A program made the translations under genes and the position numbers. The notes below the pieces were generated by a model, which had not been told where the DNA came from, did no database searches, and was given only the letters and a program-made list of their open reading frames with translations. Positions 1-6,779 of a stretch of 64,000 nt of DNA are shown here, piece after piece. Location of the stretch: positions 31,419 through 95,418 of the IMG/VR virus record IMGVR_UViG_3300009151_000043, one strand, 5' to 3'. Position 1 is the stretch's first letter. Every line of letters begins with the position of its first letter. The DNA is from a virus.

Positions 1-550
1 CGAGGTCTTCTGCAGCTTTTACAAAATTCTCAGCAGAGTCTACCCGCACATTGAATGGAAAGTTGTTGATATTCCTTGTGAAGCTTTCAGCGGAAGAAAC
101 TAGGTCTGCTGCAGTTTTAACAGGGTATAGCTGCACAGAAGCCATTCCATCAACATGAAAGTCGACCATGTGCTGCTCTTCGTAATCCGATGCTTGCTTG
201 ATGTTCAAGCTACTATTGTAATCCCGGATATCTTCCGTGATTTCAAAAATATCTGCAGCCTTCTCGATAGCTGATTCAAGTTGACTAGAGTAGCTTTCTC
301 CGTATAGTTTGGAGATATCAGCCTTTTTATTTATAAAGTAGGCATTAGATGTATAAACACGCGCAGGAGTATTAATGGGATATATCATCCGATCAGGATC
401 AGCAAAAGCAGCCTTGGGCAACTTGCGTAATTCGCTAGAGTCGTCCACCTCAGCTGTTTTAACATATTCAGGAAGTTCCACATCCCTGAACATACGGTGC
501 ATTTCCTTGCCTGAATAGTCTGTACTGGCGTCAAAGTTATAAATACTCAT
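1..550 (-). CDS. Hypothetical phage protein, C-terminus cut by window edge
   Basis: The reading frame opens at an ATG at 550 and stays open to position 1, giving about 183 residues of a protein that continues to the left. The N-terminus reads MSIYNFDAS. A segment near residues 48-75 (FADPDRMIYPINTPARVYTS, followed by NAYFINKK) has a hydrophobic, structured look, and the visible end is helical with Ala and Lys (FVKAAEDL). I do not recognise a named family. It may be a virion-associated protein, because it has the same composition as the head proteins at the other end of the window. It is divergently arranged with the plus-strand gene starting at 567, with only 16 bases between the two start codons. 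Confidence 0.75.
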   Translation of the reverse strand, partial: MSIYNFDASTDYSGKEMHRMFRDVELPEYVKTAEVDDSSELRKLPKAAFADPDRMIYPINTPARVYTSNAYFINKKADISKLYGESYSSQLESAIEKAADIFEITEDIRDYNSSLNIKQASDYEEQHMVDFHVDGMASVQLYPVKTAADLVSSAESFTRNINNFPFNVRVDSAENFVKAAEDL

Positions 551-566
551 ATTTTTCAATTATACT

Positions 567-1847
567 ATGTTATTAAACAGCTTCAACAGTAAAATCAATC
601 TACCTAGTGTAGTATCCAAACTCGGAGTTAACACTTCTGAATATGACTTTGTGAGGCTGCCTATTTTTGGTTGGTATGCCCGCTCAAAATCAAATGACTT
701 TGTAGGCAACATATTCGACTTCTTCCATATAAACGACTGGCGCAGGCTGTATGGCACAATTTGCAGAGATTTTAGTGACTGCTTTGATTTTAAGCTACCA
801 TACAGTGAGCATGCTGAAAAGAACCTTTTTAAGGATCAAACTAAAATCATGCAATGGCAGTCTGTATGGCTACTCAGTCAGCAAGAAGCTGAGAGTGCAC
901 GGGCCAGGTATCAAGACAAGATTGTGTACTTTACAGATATACTGAATGACGCCGGTATGCCTGAGCTTGTCACTAACGGTTTTGGCTACCTTACCGACAA
1001 GGTACTCAAAAGCTTTCCTAAGCTAGAGTTGGACAATAAATACAAATATAAGAAGACTGTGGTTATTCCCTCGTTCTGCTCACCCAAGCATATCTGCTCA
1101 CTAGAGGTGGCCAGGCTGACAGATATCACTCAAAGAGAGACTGTTTTTCTTAATAGCGAGTATGGCTGGTATGGAAAACAGGGCGTGGAAGTTGTCAGAG
1201 ATATCAGTGAGCTAAAAATAAAGGTAGGCAATACTTGGAACTATAAAAACGATTATTGGAACAAGACCACTATCAAGTTGTCTGAGGCGCTAGGCGCTAG
1301 TCAGCTTATCAAGATATGGAGCGAGTCCCGTAACACGACGTTTTCTGAAAAGATAATGGAAAGTATCATCGGTAAGCAGGGGAATGATGATCTTAAGAAC
1401 CATGTACCTATGCTCAAGTATGCGCAGGTGCAGGAGCTTGAGAAAGTCAGTGGGCAGCCCCTGTTAGAGTACTGGATGAAGAGCCGAGAAGAACAATTCA
1501 ATGTACACGGCAAAACCTACGTCAAAAAAGATAAATCTTATTTCCTGGTTAAAAAGAATGAAGAAGAGCAACTAACCAACTTCACACTAGATATAAAGGA
1601 GATACGTAAAAAAAATGAAGACGAGTTTATTTGGTGCGGAATGATCTACTTTGAAGAGCACGCTGTTCCTTTTGAGATGGAGGACAGATACTTCATGTCC
1701 TGTCACCTGTTTACAAAAGGCATACGTAAAATGTTCCTCAATCTAGGGCTAGGTATCCCGTTCATTAACGAGAAGTATGTAAGGCAGCTTATCACCATGA
1801 TTCAGCTCACCTGCAGCAACATCAAGGTTGTTTCTGACAATAGCTAA
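567..1847 (+). CDS. Hypothetical protein, possibly primase/helicase-related
   Basis: This 426-residue protein is the only convincing plus-strand gene in the window. It is not rich in low-complexity sequence. The C-terminal third has a pattern (TNFTLDIKEI, then EFIWCGMIYFEEHAVPFEM) like the segment between the primase and helicase parts of some phage replication proteins. The middle (KTVVIPSFCSPKHICSLEV) could be a degenerate primase core. No Walker A motif is visible, so if it is a primase-helicase relative it is only the N-terminal part. This assignment is inference from pattern memory. The start at 567 is preceded closely by AT-rich sequence without a clear Shine-Dalgarno. The strand switch and different character suggest it belongs to a replication or early module rather than to the structural one. 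Confidence 0.8.
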   Translation: MLLNSFNSKINLPSVVSKLGVNTSEYDFVRLPIFGWYARSKSNDFVGNIFDFFHINDWRRLYGTICRDFSDCFDFKLPYSEHAEKNLFKDQTKIMQWQSVWLLSQQEAESARARYQDKIVYFTDILNDAGMPELVTNGFGYLTDKVLKSFPKLELDNKYKYKKTVVIPSFCSPKHICSLEVARLTDITQRETVFLNSEYGWYGKQGVEVVRDISELKIKVGNTWNYKNDYWNKTTIKLSEALGASQLIKIWSESRNTTFSEKIMESIIGKQGNDDLKNHVPMLKYAQVQELEKVSGQPLLEYWMKSREEQFNVHGKTYVKKDKSYFLVKKNEEEQLTNFTLDIKEIRKKNEDEFIWCGMIYFEEHAVPFEMEDRYFMSCHLFTKGIRKMFLNLGLGIPFINEKYVRQLITMIQLTCSNIKVVSDNS

Positions 1848-1860
1848 AAGAAAGATCGCT

Positions 1861-2064
1861 GGGTAAACCTTCTCGCCGTGCATGCAAACACAGCGAGAAG
1901 GCAACCTTTACCCCAACCCGAAAGGGTCCAGGGTATTTATAGACGCCTGGCCGTCTTAGGGCGCAAATTTCTTTGCACCTCCACCAGTCCTTGCGGACAA
2001 TTTATACCTACGGACAAAGCCACCGCAATTCCAGTTTTGGTTTCTTGTTTACTGTAGGTATAAA
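1861..2064 (-). ncRNA. Candidate structured RNA (or complex terminator region) downstream of tmRNA
   Basis: This interval contains a dense run of strong inverted repeats that read best as minus-strand RNA. They are: an 11-bp perfect stem pairing 2054-2064 with 2001-2011; a hairpin at 1987-1998 with a GCAA tetraloop; an 8-bp hairpin at 1960-1979 with a GAAA tetraloop and a G-U pair; a 5-bp hairpin at 1941-1956; a short hairpin at 1916-1927; and a 13-bp hairpin at 1868-1901 containing a U-G wobble, enclosed by a 7-bp outer stem (1861-1867 with 1907-1913). Both wobbles pair only on the minus strand, and both GNRA loops are on the minus strand. I do not recognise the family. The last hairpin could also serve as a terminator between the convergent tmRNA and plus-strand gene. 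Confidence 0.5.
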
Positions 2065-2197
2065 AGTAAAAAGTGTTCTCCTTCGTGGTTAGGCGGGCTG
2101 CTGGAGAATACAGCCTATGACACAGGATGCCAACAAACCTGTGCACCAAGACACTCACGACTTGTCTTTTTCTTTGCAAAAACCAACAAAGAAAGGG

Positions 2198-2633
2198 GGT
2201 GGACCCGAGGGGAGTTGAACCCCTGTCTCTAATACTTTTACAATCAATCACTTACAGCTTATCCGGTTGTTATATATTTCCTTCTACGGTAAACGGAAAA
2301 CCTAGAGAAGAATCAAGTAAGCTTTAACTCTGCCTACTACAGCGAGTGGTCTATATCCCACCATTTTTTACAGGAGCTTGCAGTGTTTTGCAACTGCCCA
2401 GTTACCTGAGTCTGGGGTCCGGTACCTGCGAGCAAAGCTCGCTGCGGTTAGGCAGCGAGTGCTTCAGCGTCTTCAAACTCAAAAGAGTTCAAGATCGCGT
2501 CTGCTTCTGCAACGCTAGGCGCATACATGTTAGTGTTTGCGTTTAGGGTTTGTCCAGATTTTTAACGAGGCCAACCAGACTTCCTCGGCTGAGACTAATT
2601 ACAACTATACTAGATCGAAACCAGTACGGGCCC
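2198..2633 (-). ncRNA. ssrA: tmRNA (transfer-messenger RNA)
   Basis: The minus strand holds all landmarks of a tmRNA. The 5' end GGGCCCG (2633-2627) pairs with CGGGUCC (2207-2201), giving a 7-bp acceptor stem with the G3-U70 pair that specifies alanine. The T arm is AGGGG-UUCAACU-CCCCU. The region before the tag matches the bacterial consensus (GGUUGGCCUCGU, then AAAA and ACGCAAAC). The tag frame starts at GCA (2540) and ends at TAA (2450-2448), encoding 30 residues that begin ANTNMY and end EALAA, plus the charged Ala. The stop codon sits in the loop of an 8-bp hairpin (CUCGCUGC with GCAGCGAG), as expected for helix 5. CCA is not encoded (the genome has CCC), so the host would add the terminal A. 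At about 436 nt it is longer than typical. Known role: rescuing stalled ribosomes together with SmpB; no smpB is visible here. Confidence 0.96.
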
Positions 2634-2665
2634 GAAAGCTACAGAATAGTATTTCTATTCAAATT

Positions 2666-2695
2666 ATTATACCATTAAAACAGAGGAATATTCAA
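2666..2695 (-). promoter_or_regulatory. Sigma-70-type promoter for tmRNA
   Basis: On the minus strand, TTGAAT (2695-2690) is followed after 18 bases by TATAAT (2671-2666). The -10 is preceded by TGG, making an extended -10 (TGGTATAAT). A start roughly 7 bases downstream would give a short leader of about 25 nt before the mature tmRNA 5' end at 2633. Confidence 0.6.
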
Positions 2696-2723
2696 CTAGG
2701 TGCGAAAAACTCCATAGCAAAGA

Positions 2724-2732
2724 ATTATACCA
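2724..2732 (-). promoter_or_regulatory. Second extended -10 element upstream of tmRNA
   Basis: The same nonamer TGGTATAAT occurs on the minus strand at 2732-2724, about 60 bases upstream of the first copy and just past the end of the preceding gene. No good -35 is visible, so it would work as an extended -10 promoter. Confidence 0.35.
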
Positions 2733-2749
2733 GGAACAGCCAATATAAG

Positions 2750-3445
2750 CTAGGATGAGAAAAACACAGCGTCGTTAGTTGCTGGTGTCTTGCCTACTGT
2801 GTTCGGCTTATTGGGCCACGTCTCTTCCACAGTTGACCTGTTGGGAGAAGTACCAATCTGTGAAACCGACTCAGGGTTAGGTGAAAAGTTGCCATATTCT
2901 ATATTAAAGCATTGGTTCAACACTACATATTTTCTATCAAACCTACCCTTGCCTTCTCCTACGCGCTCTTGAATAAGGACGGTGATATAGTAGGTGCCGG
3001 CAAAGAAAGTGCTTGTAGCTGCTGAGGGAATCCACACCTCATAATAGCCTGCATCTCCAGACATCTTGTATATGCCAGTCTCCAGACGCCCTTCCCACAA
3101 TACTGTAGCTGCCCTGGGGCTGGTCTTTACAAAGACTTTAACTTCGTAATGTGTGGAATCTACAGGAGCACCGTCATGAAACAGAAAAACATCATAAACG
3201 ATATCTTCGCCCTGATAGAACATGTCTGGGTTCGTATTGCTTCCCTGCTCAAAGGGTATTCCTGGGATACCGTCCAAAATAATGGTGTAGGGCTCAGGAG
3301 GACTGTTCTGCTCTTTCCTGGCACGCATTTGAGACGACTGTAATGCTGCAAGATTGTCTATAGCGGCCTTATAGACACTTTGTGAATCTCCCCCAGCATC
3401 CTGGGTAAAAAACTGAGGTATTACATCGTCCTGCATATTATACAC
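2750..3445 (-). CDS. Hypothetical tail-fibre-region protein, beta-rich
   Basis: This 231-residue protein is the last gene of the structural operon before the tmRNA. Residues about 50-190 are beta-strand-rich with an immunoglobulin-like look (QGEDIVYDVFLFHDGAPVDS, later YYEVWIPSAATSTFFAGTYY). This resembles phage fibre or baseplate upper-protein domains that hold a BppU/Ig-like fold. Its start overlaps the end of the upstream gene by 8 bases, indicating translational coupling. The C-terminal 40 residues are Asn/Pro/Thr-rich. The stop is TAG. Function is inferred from position only: a small fibre accessory or tail tip component. Confidence 0.8.
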   Translation of the reverse strand: MYNMQDDVIPQFFTQDAGGDSQSVYKAAIDNLAALQSSQMRARKEQNSPPEPYTIILDGIPGIPFEQGSNTNPDMFYQGEDIVYDVFLFHDGAPVDSTHYEVKVFVKTSPRAATVLWEGRLETGIYKMSGDAGYYEVWIPSAATSTFFAGTYYITVLIQERVGEGKGRFDRKYVVLNQCFNIEYGNFSPNPESVSQIGTSPNRSTVEETWPNKPNTVGKTPATNDAVFFSS

Positions 3446-3761
3446 AAACTAGAGCCAACCTATTATCTTCTCTTTTATAATAGCACAATTCGTCCAAGTT
3501 TAAAACGCTTTTAATCTTTTTAAACTCTTCGTCTGTAAGTGACGATAAAATATTTTCTGCAGTCTGCTTGTTAGCATCAGGTGTAGTGATATTTTGCTTA
3601 GCCCCACAATTGCATGATTTTTTGGGCGTACTGCTCATAGGTGCGTCCAGTAAGCTTGAAAACTTTGGCAGGCTGGTCGCCAATTCTGGGTTTTGCTTAA
3701 GAAGGATTAGGAACTGATTAACACTAGTCAAAATTAGTTTTTTTTGATTGGGTGGAAGCAT
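3438..3761 (-). CDS. Hypothetical small protein
   Basis: This 107-residue protein lies between a tail-tip paralogue and the 231-residue gene, coupled to both (a 3-base gap upstream and an 8-base overlap downstream). It has two helical parts: an N-terminal one (NQKKLILTSVNQFLILLKQN) and a C-terminal one (TAENILSSLTDEEFKKIKSV). A linker between them carries a CNCGAK motif. I do not recognise the family. Size and helical composition would fit an adaptor or chaperone for fibre assembly, but that is a guess. Confidence 0.75.
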   Translation of the reverse strand: MLPPNQKKLILTSVNQFLILLKQNPELATSLPKFSSLLDAPMSSTPKKSCNCGAKQNITTPDANKQTAENILSSLTDEEFKKIKSVLNLDELCYYKREDNRLALVCV

Positions 3762-3764
3762 AAC

Positions 3765-4697
3765 TTATACTGTTGGGGTTAAATTAACTGGCGCACACAA
3801 GTCTGTTGATTGGAAGGATAATCCCACAAACAAAGAGTGTGTATTTGCAGACTCTACATAGTTGTCATCGAACGAGGCTAGCGTCTTTCCTGAAGATATA
3901 ACTATATTGGATCCCGCATTCAACTTAAAATTTCCTGAAGCATCTGGAGCTATCCCGTTGATGTACGATACCAATTCGTCACAGTCCAGATATCTGGAGG
4001 GTATGAACGAGGCGGTACAATTCATCTTTAAACCATAAGAAGTACTGATCTCCAAGTCAATAAGTTCATTGTAAATATTTACTCTAAAGTTATATCCCTC
4101 AAGGAAAGTTACATCTCCGCTCAGAACACTCACCATAGGCGCATCCTCCAAAGGGAGCAGCGGCTCTTGCGTTACGTTTTCCTGCTGTTTGCTTATTTTT
4201 TCGGGAGAGGCGCTTACGGTATGTACACCTAGCCAAGCATCACTAAACTGAGTAACAGTGGATGGCTCTACAGGTATATTCAGCGAAACCACTTGATCTT
4301 GCGTGTAGTTGTTTAAGAAGTCTTTGACTCCTTCTCCAAAGACAGCTAGGCAGCCTTGAGAATTACGCACATACGCTGGGTAGCTCGCAGCATCAGCATG
4401 ACTTAGACTGAATATGGCTAGTGTCTGCGTGGCTGTACCGAAGGTGACAGTGACTGTGTTGGTTGAATTGCTCGTGGCTGAGAGTAATTTCACTGGCACA
4501 CTCACCTGTAGGGTGTGTCCGCTAGGGGCTGTTATTTCAGCCATGAGAGGCTCCACGGTCACTAGCTGCAGGTCCAGTAAAAAATTATCTGGTAACGTCC
4601 AGGATGAACCGTAAGCGGTTACAGTCTTGTTTGCGCTATCCAATAAAGGGTAGGCTCGTAGCTCATTCTCGTTAAGCCAGTCTAGTACCTGTTCCAT
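3765..4697 (-). CDS. Tail-tip/fibre protein with N-terminal N.LR.YP module (paralogue 5)
   Basis: This 310-residue protein opens with LDWLNENELRAYPL followed by LPDNFLLDL. The same layout occurs at the N-terminus of four other proteins in the window (starts at 5438, 6764, 18968 and 19874). The rest is beta-rich. A segment at about residues 205-280 (VSVLSGDVTFLEGYNF, then INGIAPDASGNFKLNAGSNI) resembles part of the 295-residue paralogue (RTLSGNVRLTSRNNLRFSYA, then INGVVPDPASGDIGL), so two regions are shared. The likely role is a structural protein of the tail tip that attaches through the common N-terminal module. The stop is 3 bases before the next start. Confidence 0.85.
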   Translation of the reverse strand: MEQVLDWLNENELRAYPLLDSANKTVTAYGSSWTLPDNFLLDLQLVTVEPLMAEITAPSGHTLQVSVPVKLLSATSNSTNTVTVTFGTATQTLAIFSLSHADAASYPAYVRNSQGCLAVFGEGVKDFLNNYTQDQVVSLNIPVEPSTVTQFSDAWLGVHTVSASPEKISKQQENVTQEPLLPLEDAPMVSVLSGDVTFLEGYNFRVNIYNELIDLEISTSYGLKMNCTASFIPSRYLDCDELVSYINGIAPDASGNFKLNAGSNIVISSGKTLASFDDNYVESANTHSLFVGLSFQSTDLCAPVNLTPTV

Positions 4698-4700
4698 AAG

Positions 4701-5438
4701 TTAAGATATAAGTGTTGGTAGCAAAAAGCTTGTGCTTGGTGTACCCGCCACGAGGTCTACATATAGTGACGCCGCGTTACGTGAAGTTATCTTTATCACG
4801 TCGTTTGAGGCTAGATTAATATTATTATTGATAGGTCTCACCAAATTTATCTGCCGCAACCCATTAACTGGAGGACCATCACCACCAGGGGAGCTTGTTG
4901 AGATTGCATGACCATAGACAGCATTAAAGGTCAGTGCGTTTAGTTCTGTGGAAACATTATAGAATATTGCTTTGTCCTCTAGGGTTCTGCTTAATTGTAC
5001 GTCTCCGTAATTTGAGTCTAGTGTGTAGACGGCGTCCTTGGATGGAATGGAGCTCGTGGTGTTGGCTGCAAAGGGAGCATTATAGATTAACTCGCGACCT
5101 ACATAGTTATCCCACAAAATATTAACCCCCGAACCGAAAGTCACAACACCCATATATCGGCTAGCGTCATCATTATAGAGTCTGAGACTACGATACTCGT
5201 CACCAAGCTCGTAGACTTCTTTATAGAGTGTGGCTGGCAGGCTTGCACCATAGTCAAATGTGAGTGTGATGATTATATTGTCAGCGTTAACTTTCACTTT
5301 GTTCAGTACTGGAGTAAACCCGTCAAACTGTACGAACTTGGCATCGACCAGAAAGTCTTGAACGTCTAGATCAAATGCGAATGGATAGCTTGTTAGCCCG
5401 TTTTCATTTTGCCAGCTTAATGGGTTGTATAATGCCAT
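4701..5438 (-). CDS. Tail-tip/fibre protein with N-terminal N.L..YP module (paralogue 4)
   Basis: This 245-residue member of the local paralogue set begins with PLSWQNENGLTSYPF. It is predicted to be mostly beta-strand, with short Gly/Asn-rich loops. It lacks the Fn3 domain found in its upstream neighbour and is the shortest of the five. It starts 6 bases after the stop of the 439-residue gene and ends 3 bases before the next gene. It is probably a tail-tip or fibre-network component; no enzymatic motif is visible. Confidence 0.83.
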   Translation of the reverse strand: MALYNPLSWQNENGLTSYPFAFDLDVQDFLVDAKFVQFDGFTPVLNKVKVNADNIIITLTFDYGASLPATLYKEVYELGDEYRSLRLYNDDASRYMGVVTFGSGVNILWDNYVGRELIYNAPFAANTTSSIPSKDAVYTLDSNYGDVQLSRTLEDKAIFYNVSTELNALTFNAVYGHAISTSSPGGDGPPVNGLRQINLVRPINNNINLASNDVIKITSRNAASLYVDLVAGTPSTSFLLPTLIS

Positions 5439-5444
5439 AGTATA

Positions 5445-6764
5445 TTAGGTTACGCTGTAGTACATTATTACTGTCTCCGCCCCTGCCTGCCCTGCCGAGT
5501 TAACTGCCCTTATTTTTATACCGTAGACGCCGCTAGGCACATGCCTGAGGATGATTGGGCTTTTATCTGTCCCTGAGCTTAGAAACGCAGTGAACTCTTC
5601 CCCAGGAGGGCTGATAGCATACTCATAGTCAGTGATAGTGTGCGCACCATCATTCACAGGAGGAACAAAAGAAATGACTAGCTCTCCGGGTGCAGGAGCT
5701 CCGGCGTTTGTCGAAGGTAAAACTGTAGGTACTGAAGGTGCCGTGAGCCGCCAATAAGCATAATACTCACTTTTTACAAATTGCGGCCAGTAATAAAACT
5801 CAGGTTTTTCTGTGGTATTAAAGTTGCCTGATAGTCTTGGAGGTATTGCGTAAGGGTAGCTACTCAACTCCTGGGTGGTTAGAAGCTCAGGTTTGCTATA
5901 GTACAGGTCCTGTGTTCCTGTGGAAGCTACGGTAAACCCTCGAATATCTTGAGGCGGAATCAATTTATGTTTCTGCGTACACAAGCTAGCCAAGGATATC
6001 CCCTCAGTAGCTAGCGCTACCACTCCGGCTTGCCCAGGTATGCCGTAAAACACTACAGGTTTTACCCCCACTAAATATATGTTTGCATCATTTGCGTCAT
6101 GGGCGTCTTCTGCGCTAGATGACGGATATACGCCATTGATATTAGTGATGGTGGGTGTGCTGCAATTACTCAGATACGTGGACTTATCTACCAGGTTTTT
6201 AACTGCAGACGGAGTCAAAGCGTAAAGACGCGTACTACCTATTTGCGTTGTTTTTGCTACATTTGTAAGTATTCCAAAGTTTACTCGCCCTCTCAGCTCG
6301 CTACCTTTCTTGTCACGTATGCTTGTTACGGCAGGATGGGTATAGCAAAATATTGTAGACTCTTCAAACTCTGTACTTTCTTTAGGGAAGTTGAGTACCC
6401 TACTCACTGAACTCAGCGATTCTAGTGTGCCTAGTGTTAGACTGCCTGACACAAAACGTATGAAGGGTGTGAGCTGCAGTGTGCTGTATGCTGTGGCCGC
6501 CTTGGTAGCAAAAATACCAACGACCTGATCATCCTGTTGAGGGTCTGAGGATATAGTAGCTACAGCTATTCTAAGTACTGGAGCACTATAAAATATCTGC
6601 TTTATATACAGTCTGTGTTTTCCTAGCTGCGAGGTTAACGAGCAGTCTACTATCAACTCATCAGAGAGTAAGTATCCGTCGTCAGATAGTGATGCTGCCC
6701 CCTGCTTAAAGGGATACTTCCTAAACTGATTTTTATTTAATCTTTGAAGACTGAGGATACTCAT
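5445..6764 (-). CDS. Tail-tip/fibre protein with YPF module and C-terminal fibronectin type III domain (paralogue 3)
   Basis: This 439-residue protein starts with LQRLNKNQFRKYPF and then LSDELIVDC, the shared N-terminal module. Residues about 345-435 form one Fn3-like domain (ELVISFVPPVNDGAHTITDY, later YGIKIRAVNSAGQAG). That domain is very similar in wording to the many Fn3 repeats of the giant protein encoded immediately upstream. Between them lies a beta-rich segment including an ITNINGVYPSSS stretch, similar to the INGV/INGI segments of the 295- and 310-residue paralogues. It looks like a compact version of the giant protein, plausibly derived from it or its ancestor. Confidence 0.85.
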   Translation of the reverse strand: MSILSLQRLNKNQFRKYPFKQGAASLSDDGYLLSDELIVDCSLTSQLGKHRLYIKQIFYSAPVLRIAVATISSDPQQDDQVVGIFATKAATAYSTLQLTPFIRFVSGSLTLGTLESLSSVSRVLNFPKESTEFEESTIFCYTHPAVTSIRDKKGSELRGRVNFGILTNVAKTTQIGSTRLYALTPSAVKNLVDKSTYLSNCSTPTITNINGVYPSSSAEDAHDANDANIYLVGVKPVVFYGIPGQAGVVALATEGISLASLCTQKHKLIPPQDIRGFTVASTGTQDLYYSKPELLTTQELSSYPYAIPPRLSGNFNTTEKPEFYYWPQFVKSEYYAYWRLTAPSVPTVLPSTNAGAPAPGELVISFVPPVNDGAHTITDYEYAISPPGEEFTAFLSSGTDKSPIILRHVPSGVYGIKIRAVNSAGQAGAETVIMYYSVT

Positions 6765-6779
6765 TATATTATTGCGCTA

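Noticed and set aside
1937-2251. 104-residue minus-strand open frame
   Set aside because: Its start lies inside the tmRNA 3' half and it covers the hairpin-rich region; composition is atypical and the RNA structures explain the conservation better.
2346-2758. Small plus-strand open frames over the tmRNA
   Set aside because: They are antisense to the tmRNA and its promoter and have no protein-like composition.
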